64,000 nt of DNA, from contig LLEY01000022.1 in assembly GCA_001414485.1 (NCBI GenBank), positions 310,001-374,000 of the forward strand, given 5' to 3'. Shown piece after piece: positions 34,447 to 45,135 of the stretch (positions within the stretch are counted from its first letter, which is position 1; each line of letters starts with the position of its first letter). Both the position numbers and the translations under genes were made by a program. The notes beneath the pieces were generated by a model. That model worked only from the letters and a program-made list of their open reading frames with translations, was not told the DNA's origin and did no database searches. Source of the stretch: Calycina herbarum (Eukaryota > Ascomycota > Leotiomycetes > Helotiales > Pezizellaceae).

Positions 34447-36573
34447 TTATGGGTGTGTAAAGCCCTTCAACTCAAAGTAGTCCACCGAGAAAGTGAGATT
34501 ACGATCCGGGTTTTCGGAGCTTACCAATTGAAAGCTTTCCGTCAAATCCATAGTCGCATTGTTGAATTGCATCGTTAATCCAGCTTCAGGGGCCTCGGAA
34601 GTTCCATACCCACCAGCAAGTTTTGCGCAAGTGGGAGTGAGCTTCAACAGCTCAATCTGAAAGAATCCTTCACCCGGTCTGATGACTTCGTCTGTATTTT
34701 TGTCATAGGCGTGACGTATCACTGCAGCCACAATAATGGTCTGACATCCACCCTCCGCATGCTGTTAGTGACCTCTCATAAGAAGTAGCAGTGGTGCTAT
34801 TGATAGCTCGTTCATAAACTCTCGCGAATTGCCAGGATCCAGATCCCGAAGAGAAGCAACGATTTAAATTCACCTACCTAGGACCCGACGATGATTTGCA
34901 TTAACGTCGCGAGCTCAGGGTTTATAATTTTGGAAGCTTGAGTAGGCTGCAATAGTTGTCAGCTATCCACTGCTAGAAAGGAGGCATGATAAAACACTCA
35001 CCCATGACCTTGGAATTTTTGGATTCTTGATTTCATCAACTTTGAAACTATCTTGGATGAGATCTCGAAAATTTTCGAGTAGATGAGGCTTGAAATTATT
35101 AGTCAAGGCGTACATCATAACTACCAGAAACATACAATTTCTTCAGTAACGATGGTTAAGAAGGACTCCCCACTAATATCAACCTGGGTCGCACCTCTAG
35201 TGAGAAGAGATGAAGCAAGCTTTAGACAAGGTCCTGGGTGAACTGGCGCCAGGAAGAGTCCTTTGGATACTTGGTCTCATTCTTTCTCATTGCCACGCAG
35301 ACGAATAGTCGAAGTAACAAAATGATTTCTTGTTTTGTAACGATCCCACTTAAGTCTGTTGAGCGGGAGCTCGGAAGAGCTGATATAGCAGGAATGAGTT
35401 TGTCTTGATTCCAGCCGTATTCATCGTCCGGCCGGACAGATTGCAGAACATCGAGCAAATCTTCATCCTCTGCTTCAGAGCGTACGTCGAAATCCCGGGG
35501 GATTTGTTGCTTGAAATACTTTGAAAGAAAAGCCGCTCAAAATCCCGAGGCTTCTCCCGTATAGTCAGCGTATGGGCAGAACGCCAAGTTCTTTTGATAA
35601 ATCTTTCATCCTGAATACTAGTGCACATGCCGACAAAAAGAAGGAATTGATTGCAAGTAAGAAACGTCAGGTCCAGCGTATTAAATGAGTAGAGTAGAGT
35701 AGAGTAGTGACCCCTACTCTACTCTACTCAAGTAATTTTAAGTACTACTCAAGAGTAGTGGAGTAGTGCGGGCCTAATAGGGCCGTCCGGGCCGGTGGGT
35801 CGGTGTGGCGTCGGAGTGGCGTTCCGGAGCTGCCCGGGAGCTTAAGCGAGATCTTCTTTCTACTCTGTCTACTACGTAACTTCTTTAATAATAGTCTTAA
35901 TAGTTTAGCTATTAATTATATAATGATAAAAAGGAATTTTTATTATATATAACTACTAATATTACTAATAATAAGCCTTATAAATGCAAATATATAAATA
36001 TTACTAAGACTACTCAAGACTACTCGAGTAGTCTTAAGTCACTACTCTACTCTATTCAACCGACCCGCTGCTCATACTCTACTCTACTACTCTTGAGTAC
36101 TACTCGAGTAGTTGTGAGTAGCAGAGTATTTTGTGATTACGCTGGTCAGGTCAGTAGGAAAAGGATATGACCAATGATGAATGGCAAGTTTAAACACAAG
36201 CGGGCCTGCTTCACGGATAACATCTCCCAACGACTCATTTTGTTTAACGAGATAATTGATAAAATCTCCAGCCCGCCAATCTAAGATAGGTCAACTTTTG
36301 GGGAACCCATGAGCTATTTTCAGCAACAGGATTCTTACACTTTTTCGAGTTGGTTGGATCAACCCAAGACCTCTCATCAAAGAGGACCCGTAGCCTTTGC
36401 ACCAGCTCATCCCTGAAATGGTAAAGTGCTTCCACCAATCTGGCTTCTACGTGTTCTAGTGAACTTTTGGCCCAGAAAACAAGAAGAGAGGGTGCAATCA
36501 TACCGGTGGTTTTGTAAACCTCACATAGATCTAGCCACTCGTGCGTTGGAATTTTCGACGTTTTATTACCCAT
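34447..36573 (-). pseudogene. Multi-exon gene of unknown function, disrupted by a MITE
   Basis: Exon 1 36573-36339 starts MGNKTSKIPTHEWLDL; a 58-nt intron follows (donor gtaaga, branch gttgacc); exon 2 begins at 36280 ('YWRAGDFINYLV'). Exon 2 is interrupted by the 471-bp element at 35674-36144; the frame on either side of the 8-bp duplication agrees ('FPTDLT' before, 'FLTCNQF' after). Further coding pieces lie at about 35,628-35,222 (two frames, 'DFDVRSEAEDEDLLDVLQSVRPDDEYGW'), 35,200-35,110, 35088-35002, about 34,950-34,890 and 34740-34447 ('IIVAAVIRHAYDKNTDEVIRP'). At least two frame jumps, near 35,520 and 35,222, have no clean splice, so decay beyond the insertion is likely. I do not recognise the family. 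No membrane segments. Confidence 0.65.
35674..36144. mobile_element. hAT-like MITE, GAGTA-rich family, copy 2 (471 bp), inside an exon
   Basis: Ends are CAGCGTATTAAA on the left and CAGCGTAATCACAAAA as reverse complement of the right. It is flanked by a perfect 8-bp duplication gtcaggtc (35666-35673 and 36145-36152). GAGTAG/CTACTC runs fill both ends. A GC-rich part (gggccgtccgggccgg) is followed by an AT-rich core that is nearly identical to copy 3 (for example gcttaagcgagatcttc and tctactctgtctactacg). No open frame of note. It sits in exon 2 of the minus-strand gene around it. Confidence 0.92.
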
Positions 36574-37777
36574 CTCTTACGACTCCGTTTTCCGATTTAC
36601 CAAAAAGTCCAGCTACAAGATGAGAAAAGGATGCAAGACTGAAGGTATTGGCGTGTTTTCAAGGTGTACGTAAACAAACGATGTCAGATGTTGGTTCATG
36701 CCTGGAATCAAGTTTGAGGAATACCATTTCATATTGCTGATGGGAAAGAAGGAGGTGAAAATTGAGACTTTACCCATAGCATAATTCAACGCTGATTACA
36801 ATGATTGGCTAGAAAGACAAAAATAGGGACCTGTCACGTGCGTTGCTCCTTATGACGACAGCATATGTTTGCTTTTTATCAAGCAAAAATGACTTCTGCG
36901 TGATAATTTTGAGAGAGTTCTTGTTTTGAAGAAAGCACTGGGAACAAAGGCAGCATTTAACATATCCCGTGATGTGTACCCATGCGCCTCTGTGCATGGT
37001 CCTCAAGCAGAACCTCAAGCAGAGGCAACAAACCGTGGCCTCCCTTCGTTGTCTTTGAGTAAAGCTTCTTTCATTTGCCTTGATTACAAATATTCAAAAT
37101 CAATCATAGAGTAGTTTCCCTTGTCCCAAAATATTAGCTTTTCCTTCTGGACTTGGAACATTCCTTTGGCTTGTTCTGTTCACGTGACCTACTCCCCTCT
37201 CGCAATTTTGCCAAGTCGCTTTGCGAAAATGAGGTTCAGACTATAGGGATTTTGTTATTAGTTTCTTAAAATTGAAATATATCAGGAAAGGACGGAATTT
37301 CGAAACATCTCTGCAAGCTCCATTCGAAAATCAGCACGCAGGAAGTAGACTTGCGACTTGTGAAGATGGAAGTTTTAGGTACTACTGCTTTGCAAAAACA
37401 TGTCCTAAAACAGCCCCTCTGAATTTCATTTATATCGTTATGCAGCGGACTTCCTTTTTGTCTGGGTCACATGACATGATTTTGAATCCCCCTCAACTCT
37501 TCCTTAATCTGAATTGTATTTCTACTTGTCACGATAAACCCCGGGAGTCATGTCATGTATTTCTTCTCAATCACAGGACCCATCTAACTTTATCGGAGCG
37601 CGGGGTTTCCACTCGGAGTTTGCGAACTCGGCCGGTTTTAAGTAGCGCCACCGATCGCCAACCTTGTCGCCAGCAATTTGTTACTGAGTACATCAATAGA
37701 AATGTTTCCGCGAGTTCCAACCATGAATTCCGTGTCAGATTCAGTTGTTCTTTTTGCATCGAGGCGAACTAGACGCT
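36574..37777. other. Intergenic region with 5' leader of the transporter gene
   Basis: A plus-strand frame of 166 codons at 37272-37772 overlaps the transporter's upstream region but has no ATG at its beginning (first codon TTG) and no domain, so I treat it as leader sequence. Otherwise ordinary promoter-like sequence. Confidence 0.5.
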
Positions 37778-39716
37778 ATGGCAGAACAGTTTGACCCCAC
37801 CAAAGCCGAGAATAAAAACCCAGCCATCCTATCAACCGAAGACTCAATCGATATATCATCTCAGGTCCATATGCAGAAGGAAAAAACTTCCGATTCAGGC
37901 GAAATCACAGCTACCGCGGGGGCTCCAGTTTCAAATGATGAGCTCGATCCCAAATCAAAGGATGGAGAGAATGAACCACCATCAGAGCAACCCCTAGCGC
38001 CAGCCGGAGTAGATTATACCGTTTTGACACCTACACAAAAGAAGCTTGTTGTTTTCACTGCTTCTTTGGCCTCTGTTTTCTCGCCAATGGCCACTGCTAT
38101 TTATTGTAAGTTCTGGACCAAGTTATGCCGACTTCAAAAGTTGACAATTATAGATCCCTCATTGGAAACAATTGCAAAGGACCTGAGAGTTTCGAATACA
38201 CAAATCAACATTACTGTCACTCTCTTTCTAGTCGTTCAAGGAATAGCTCCCGCTTTTGTCGCAGACTTGGCAGATACAACAGGGCGAAGACCAAGTATGT
38301 ACATGTTTTCTTTGTTCCCCTTTTTGTATTTTATCCTTACACACCGCTGCCCCTGATTTAAACGAAGAAAATTTATACTAATCTACTGCAGTGTACATTT
38401 TTTGTTTCGTCCTTTTCAATGCCGCAAATATTGCCTTGGCTCTACAAAACAGTTTCGTTGCGCTTCTAATCTTACGAATGGTTCAGAGTGCAGGGTCATC
38501 TGGAACCGTTGCTTTAGCAAACGGGGTTGTTGGTGATATTATCACCTCGTCTGAACGTGGAACATACGTTGCTTACACCTCACTCGGGCCCATTTTTGGC
38601 CCAATGATTGCGCCCGTTCTTGGTGGTATCATCGGTCAATATGCTGGGTGGCACTTTATCTTTTGGTTTTTGTTCATCTTCTCGGCGGCGGTATTTATTC
38701 CGCTGATCCTGTTTTTGCCAGAAACCTGCCGAAAAGTAGTTGATAATGGGTCTATTCCTCCACCTTTTTTCTCGCAGAACATCACCGATCTGATACGCCA
38801 TAAGAGACGAGCGAAGGCTGGACTCACATATGATGAAGCAAAGCTTGCAGAGATCAAGAGGAAGTACAAATTCAGGCTTCCGAGTCCAATGTCCACTGTA
38901 GCTGTATTGTTGGATCTTGAAAGTGCCTGCATTCTTGTGGCTACCGGGTTGGGTTTGGGATGTTTTTACGCTATTAGGTATTCCTTCTCCTTCCCAATTG
39001 CGACTAAAAAAAAATTAACTAACCAATCTTGCTCTAGTACCGGTGCTTCCAAAGTCTTTTCATCCCTCTATGGTTTCAATCAGCTGAAGATTTCCCTCAT
39101 GTTCTTGCCAATCGGTTTCGGAAGCATGGCATCTGCTTTCACGATCGGAAAACTGGTTGATTGGAATTATCGTCGCTTTGCAAAGAAGCTTGGAGTACCT
39201 GTCATCAAAAATAGGGTTCAGGACCTAGCCCATTTTCCCATTGAAAAGGCTCGCCTACAAGTTGCATTTCCCGCAACTTGTATAGCGGCTTCATTCATCA
39301 TCATGTATGGCTGGGTCATGGCCCAGAAATTAAGTCTGGCTGCACCAATTATCGCATTGTTCTTTGCTGGCTTTGGGCTAACTGCCTCATTCCAAACGTT
39401 AAATATCTTGATGGTTGATATTTATCCAGGGAAACCATCAGTTGCTACAGCAGCCAACAACTTCGTGCGATGTGAAATCGGAGCGGTTTTTTCGGCTATC
39501 ATCATACCGCTTTCTGATGCTATTGGAACTGGTTGGGCATATACCATACTTGCGGCCATGTTCATAGGGTTCAATCCAGTTTTATTGATCATTGTGAGGA
39601 AAGGGCCGGGTTGGAGACGTGCCAGGAAGGAAAAGGAAGATAAAGTGGAGTTACAGAAGGAGGAAAAGGCGACCAGGAAAGAAGAACAGCGAGTGCAACA
39701 ACAAAACCAATCCTGA
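37778..39716 (+). CDS. MFS multidrug:H+ antiporter, DHA1 family
   Basis: Exons 37778-38105, 38154-38294, 38392-38977 and 39038-39716 (introns 48, 97 and 60 nt) give 577 residues. A hydrophilic, acidic N-terminus of about 90 residues precedes twelve membrane segments. MFS motif A appears as 'DLADTTGRRPMYIFCF', motif B as 'LRMVQSAGSSGTVALANGVVGDI', and antiporter motif C as 'SLGPIFGPMIAPVLGGIIGQYAGWHFIF'. The long central loop ('DLIRHKRRAKAGLTYDEAKLAEIKRKY') and the charged C-tail are usual for the DHA1/QDR-like group that exports drugs or small organic compounds at the plasma membrane. The frame is intact. It converges on the epimerase gene 156 bp downstream; with AsaB-like and epimerase genes in the same region a metabolite-export role is possible but unproven. 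Confidence 0.93.
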
Positions 39717-39872
39717 TACACTATCTAGGTTATGACTCAAACCAAAAGGGGTTGAAGCGACGGGAAGTGTTCAGAGAAATAAACTCAACCTCATGGGAAT
39801 CAACACTTCAAGTATTTCAGTCGTCCTTTCAATGCTATCTTTAGTTTCACATATACCAATTCCTCTTTTCCG

Positions 39873-41049
39873 TTACTTTAGCAAACCAAGATAAAATGCC
39901 ACCGCATCCTTTACTTGAGCCTCAAATCCTTGGAACTTCAACCCAAACGCCTCCTCTGTGTCAGAAACATCCATGGGAAGCCTCATATCTCCCAAAACTC
40001 CATCTCGAGAAAGAGCTCCACTTTCCACCTCAGCTGGGAAAGACTTCTTAATAATCTCGATAGTCTCCATCCATGGGAGTTTGGGTCCAGATACAAGATA
40101 TCGCCCGGCTTTTACTGTATTGCCAGTTTTGATGCTTCCCGACAACAGATCCACCACATCATGGATATGCACCGATGCACCTGGTCCTGGCATTGGTGAC
40201 TTTACGCCTTGTACTAGGCTCACTAATTGACCATTTGTGGTGGATTTAAAATCCTCAACGGTTTCGGCGAGTTGGTGGGGTCCAAGAATGCTCGAAGGAA
40301 GTAAAAATACTACATCATATGATGGTTTGTGCGATTCGATCCAGGCTTCTGATGCGGAAAGTGCCTTGGCTTTGCTTGTGCCGTAAGCGAGGAGCGGAAA
40401 TGCGAAAACCTTGTCTTTGGGGTAAAATGGAATTTGGTCGTCGCCTTTTTGTAATCAGTATCGAAAAATAAAGCTAGAGGCGGTAGACTTACTCTTGTAT
40501 GGTTCCTGCTTCAATGCTCCTTGGAGGAACATATCTGTATCTAGAAGCGCTCCAATGGAGGACAAAACAACGATTCTCTTGATGGTTGGAACTTTCGAAG
40601 CGGCAGATAGGACCGAGAGACACATGTCAACAGCTGGTCCGAAATAATCTCTTTGATAGTCATCACTCTAAAAGCCAATTGATCAGAAAAATGCTCTTTT
40701 GATGGACAAAAGGCATCAACATACCGGACTCATATTCATGGGACTAGCGATATGGAAGATAAAATCCACACCCTGGAGTAACCCATCGAAAGCATCTGAA
40801 TTCGTCAAATCATTAACGATCACATATTCGACTTTCGGTTCATGAATTAACTTGGCTACTGCCTTCTTGATCTTTGGAACTTGAGTCTCCGACCGAACGA
40901 CGGCTCGCACGCGATAGCCTTAGTTGAGTGAATGGGTTAGAGCTCGGAATCCCACGAAGCCCGAAACACCAGTTATCTGATAAGTTCTAATTAGATTTTT
41001 TATATAGCATTTGAGAAGCGTTTCTTACCAGAATAAGTTCTGCCAACAT
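39873..41049 (-). pseudogene. NAD(P)-dependent epimerase/reductase (dihydroflavonol-4-reductase-like) with premature TAA
   Basis: Exons 41049-41029, 40976-40725, 40667-40493 and 40444-39873 add to 1020 nt (339 codons plus stop), all introns GT-AG. The product is an extended short-chain dehydrogenase: N-terminal 'LITGVSGFVG' Rossmann motif (TGxxGFxG), 'DFIFHIASPMN' after strand 4, 'IVVLSSIGALL', catalytic 'YGTSKAKA' (YxxxK), 'LPSSILGP', 'SVHIHDVV' and a C-terminal helix. Fungal relatives reduce ketones or aldehydes of secondary metabolites. Codon 26 is TAA (40922-40920) where relatives have a Gln or similar before 'GYRVRAVVRS'; everything else is open. Either the gene is a recent pseudogene or the allele is nonsense. 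It is convergent with the DHA1 transporter. Confidence 0.85.
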
Positions 41050-42005
41050 TTTGAGCTATATTTATATTCGGCTTGTTGAATGGTGAAACTTCAAATGATG
41101 GAGATTTTGGGAGGAGAGAATTGGGATGATTAAGAAGTAAGTATTTGGAGGGGATTGCCCAAACCTTTATGCAAAAGTGAATGGGGCTGTTTTACGCCAA
41201 GGTCGCTTGACTTGGTTGTTGAAGCTTTTTTTGAAGACGATTGAATGGCTTCACTTCAAATCAGGGATTACTAGAAAAGTCCGAGAAGAATGGTGATTAC
41301 GCATTTGCAAATATACTTTTAATGCAGTATGGATTCAATCTTGATTACTCATTTTGGGGTGAGCTTGACAATTCGACTCCGATTCGGAGGGATGAGTAAT
41401 CATATTTGAAAAGATTTTACAATGCTTTTATTCTTTCTGGGTTCATGCTAGGAATATTTTCGGATACAAAGATACTACCTCTCCAACTTGCACAAGATTC
41501 TCAAGGAATTCTCAGTATGTAGGTCCATATTGTATGAATCAAAGGTATTATTTGTCACCCTCAAGTCACAAGTCAAAGTCCGGAACCACATAGGAAAGAT
41601 AGGGAGTTTCCTAAACCGCAGGCTATAATATAATAAAAACGTGAACTTGTTGTGACTGAAATCTCCAAGTCGTGACGTTTTCCTTAGTGTAGAATGATTG
41701 GTGTGTTAAGCGAAAGCGCTGATGGCGGAAATGCATCTTTATTTTGTTTCACTTCACAGATGCAGTATCATGTTTTAAATGCCACAAATGTGAAATATTT
41801 TATAACAGAAAGTCACAGGGAAATCATACAAGGTACTTGTGTTATGAGTCGCACTAGATAGTAGCATTTGAGAATTTTTTTGCAGTTTGATTTACAATCT
41901 CTCTCTCCATTCATCCCTAAAAACACATCCCGTAGGGCATACCCAAACCCAAAATCAAACCCCTCCTCTCACAAATGCCTACTCAGATGTTTTAAAGGCT
42001 GAGAT
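41050..42005. other. Intergenic region, no gene seen
   Basis: AT-leaning promoter region of the epimerase gene followed by the 3' region of the next minus-strand gene. No repeats, RNA genes or convincing frames. Confidence 0.5.
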
Positions 42006-43078
42006 TTAGCCTACAAACTTTTCTTGACACGCCTGAACCTCCTCTCGACTAACTTCAATAGTATCCCAGCTCTTGACATCCGGCATCTCCTCGTAGCTAG
42101 TCGATGCATCGTCCAAGAATAGAGTACCTAGTCTAACAACCTTTAATTTCTTGTCATCAAACTCGCGGATATCTTCTGCGTAACAACGTCCTTGCAACAA
42201 AGCTGTCCTAATAGACTCATTCTTGTGTCCTGAACCCATCTCAACAATAGGAATACTATTAGACCGCATAGCATAGAGATCCCCATCTGGAATCCTTGCG
42301 ACAACAACCCAGTATGTTGACTTGTCTTCAATCTGTATTCGACCAAGAGGGAGTGTTAAAAATTTCTTACCAGAAGTATCGTTGTAGTGTAGCCGAGTGT
42401 ACATAAGAGAGCTATGATATGTTTCCTGAGAGTACATATTCAGCGAGCTGCCCTTGTCAAGAAGCTGGAGGCCAAGGGAGTAACTGTTCAGAGCCAACGA
42501 TAGTAGTGGAAAGTTTTTGACACCCGAGTATTTATGGAAGCGGAAGATAGCGTTTTCGAGGTTGTCAAGTTTTTTCGCTAAAGAAATTAGAGATGATTCA
42601 GAGACTTTGTTGATATCTGATCTGATCTTTCGAGGGTCTTCCAAAGTCGCGTATTTGGAGTTGAGGACAGTGATAACTTCGTCAACACAGATAGTTTTGA
42701 TTGCCTCAAGGACCTGATCTGACTTAGGGGAGAGAGGTTCTGATGATACATTGCTATCTTCGGACCATTCATTAGCATCAGATTCACTGTCGACATCAAT
42801 TTTACTGGCAGCCGACTTCAAATCATTCATATCGGTGGCAGAGGAGAGATGGAGACCACCTAGATGCTAGTTAGCTAGTAGTAGAGAAGAGTATAGGTAC
42901 CAGTGGTACCTTCGAAGATGCTGCTTCCGTTGCTAGATCCCACTGCAAGTGTAGGTACATGATTGGAAGGTGTTTCTTGGGTTGAGGTTGAACGTGGAGT
43001 GTAGATTGTAGCTGGCCGCGAGATTGAAAGTAAGGCGTGAGTGTTGGTTGGAAGTGTTGGTTGGTGGTTGTTGGCCAT
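42006..43078 (-). CDS. Hypothetical protein, two exons
   Basis: Exon 1 43078-42910 and exon 2 42859-42006, joined by a 50-nt GT-AG intron with a branch-like agctaac, give 340 residues. The N-terminus is low in complexity, rich in Ser/Thr/Pro ('MANNHQPTLPTNTHALLS'), followed by an acidic Ser-rich stretch ('DVDSESDANEWSEDSNVSSEPLSP'). From residue 110 on it looks folded, with helical parts and a C-terminal region ('TLPLGRIQIEDKSTYWVVVARIPDGDLYAMRS', 'GRCYAEDIREFDDKKLKVVRLGTLF'). No signal peptide or membrane segment. I do not recognise the family. It is divergent from the next gene, with a shared 564-bp upstream region. Confidence 0.75.
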
Positions 43079-43642
43079 TTTGCAGACAAGTTGAAGAAGT
43101 TGTTCTGAGAGACTGGTAAAAGGGGAGTCAAGACTAAATAAGTAGACAAGCAAGCAAGCAGACTGACGATTATTTGCTAAGTTGTTGCTGCTGTTATCAG
43201 AAGGCCAAGGTGGTTTGGCTTGTTGTTTTGTAGTAGTCTCTGGGTGCTAAGAAGATGTTTATAGCCGTTTTACGAAACGAGCTTGTAGTGAATCACCTGC
43301 CAGTATCATGATGATGATACCCCGATACCACTCCATAATCATAGCAATTATTCACTTCATACTATCATATGCTAAAATCACTTGGTAAAAACTGCCTGAG
43401 ACGTAATCAGCTAACGGTAACACGTGAGCTTGCTAGCTAAGATTGTTATAGGTCATATATTTGTTTATTGACATTTGATACAGGTTAGTGTGTTAACGAA
43501 TCAATCATTTTGTTAACAAGCAAACAAGAAGAGCATCAAATAAGTAGAATATAAATAGTTAGCTCAAGACCAGTAACTTATCTCAAATCTCAAATCCATT
43601 ATTCATCACACAGAACTTTGACTTCAACTTGCTGTACCTACA
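43079..43642. promoter_or_regulatory. Shared divergent upstream region of two unknown genes
   Basis: This 564-bp stretch separates start codons on opposite strands. It contains AT-rich patches, a 'tataaatag' at about 43,551-43,559 that is well placed as TATA box for the plus-strand gene (ATG 43643), and 'atgatgatgat' near 43,306. Co-regulation of the pair is possible but not shown. Confidence 0.4.
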
Positions 43643-44880
43643 ATGTCTAACCCCTTATCAAGAAAGACTGCGAAGGCGCGGGAAACCGAAAAAGATTCTG
43701 AGCATAATTACAATATTGGGTTCCATTTGAGTGTTTTCCAAACCGTTTCAAACCCTCCTCTGTGGGTGAATTATTTACCCTCGATGAACGAACAGTGGAG
43801 ATCATATATGCTGTATGCTCGACAGAGTAATGCCATCAGCGCAGAGTTACACACCGTTCTTCAGTCCATACGTACCACAATACCCAACGCCAAAAAGGGC
43901 CAATTTCAAGAATTCATTGTAAAGATTTTCCGAATCCTTTACACCTTTTATTATGTTCTTGGGTTGAGCATATGGGATGACCGGAATGTGCAACCTGGCT
44001 ACACTGTATCAAGACTTCGTCGTCAAAATACAAATTCAATAATCTCTCAAGCGAATTTCCTGACATTACGGACACAACTCTACAACACTGCTCAAAGGCT
44101 TGCTACTTCATATTTGCCGCACCACGACGCTACTTCGCTTGGAAACCAATGGGTGAACAATACTCTGAGGACCGATGTTCCAGCAGAAGGTGTTCTTGGG
44201 CTTGCAATGCAGTGTATCTGCAACACTCTATTACCGGGTGACTCGTTTACTCCTCGAGAAGTCATTGCTCATTTACGTCCATTGCTCCAGTGCAAACCTT
44301 CTATTGGCTTTCCTCTCACTGTTTTCCTTGGCCTCAACGAGAAGCTGCTACAAGGCCTGCAAGTCACTCCTGGTACTCACAACTTCCCACAACCATCATC
44401 ACGAGTACAATATGTCGTCGGCGCATCAACGTTGCACTTCCTCAGCAACTGGCCCATTTTCGAACGAGTTCATGTCCAGAGGCGGGAAGAATCAATGGTC
44501 AAAATCCCTGGCAACCGTACTACACGAGCAAACCTTTCTCGCAATTTTGACAACGTAACTCGAGGAATGACAGTTTATGGGGCGGTGTCGTTGCAGCAAG
44601 CAACCCAAATGCGTGACGCTGCAGATCAGAGTTTATGTAGATCACTTCACCATAGCCAAGCATATAAATTAGGGGCCGGAGAATCATTATGCTAGACCCA
44701 TGTCAAAAGTGTTCGAGCCTCTACAAAGACTTTGGTAGTATTATTAACCCACCTCTACCTAGTGCTGCTGACAGGTTGTTTGGGAAGAATGATTGTGCGG
44801 AGGATATGTGGGAATTGGAGGTTTCGGGTGGCGTGACGGCTTTGCCTAACCAATTGGATAGTGAAATAAAGGCTGTGTAA
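43643..44880 (+). CDS. Hypothetical protein with C-terminal PCxxC motif
   Basis: Exon 1 43643-44630 and exon 2 44696-44880 (65-nt intron, donor gtttat, acceptor gctag) give 390 residues; the donor is weak, but this is the only junction I found that keeps frame. The protein is soluble-looking: a basic N-terminus, a helical part of about 250 residues ('FQEFIVKIFRILYTFYYVLG') and a C-terminal segment 'NPCQKCSSLYKDFG' followed about 25 residues later by 'NDCAEDMWELEV'. The PCxxC plus later Cys resembles zinc-binding parts of fungal deaminase-like proteins, but no HAE/CAE catalytic signature upstream is seen, so I do not assign an activity. The Tc1/mariner element lies 255 bp beyond its stop. Confidence 0.65.
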
Positions 44881-45135
44881 GAAGAATGTTCAAGGAGAAG
44901 GCCACTAGAGGAAGTTGAAGCATATGTACTTATCGTGGGAAACAGAATTTTATAAAATTGCGAAACTGTTCAGAGAGCAATCGAGTCATAAATGGCTATT
45001 GATTTTAATACTACTCTACTACTTTACAAGAAGCCCAACAATAGTACGAAGTCCATTGTAGCTATTCAAGGGTAGCCCAGAAATAGGCGTACCTCCGAAT
45101 ACCTTACATTTTCAATCGCAAAATAAGCTATTGTA

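Noticed and set aside
37272..37772. 166-codon frame upstream of the DHA1 transporter
   Set aside because: No ATG at its start, no domain, and it overlaps the transporter's leader.
44673..44695. Short 42-nt intron ending at ttag (44672) in the unknown gene at 43643
   Set aside because: The resulting phase does not fit the downstream frame; the acceptor at 44695 does.
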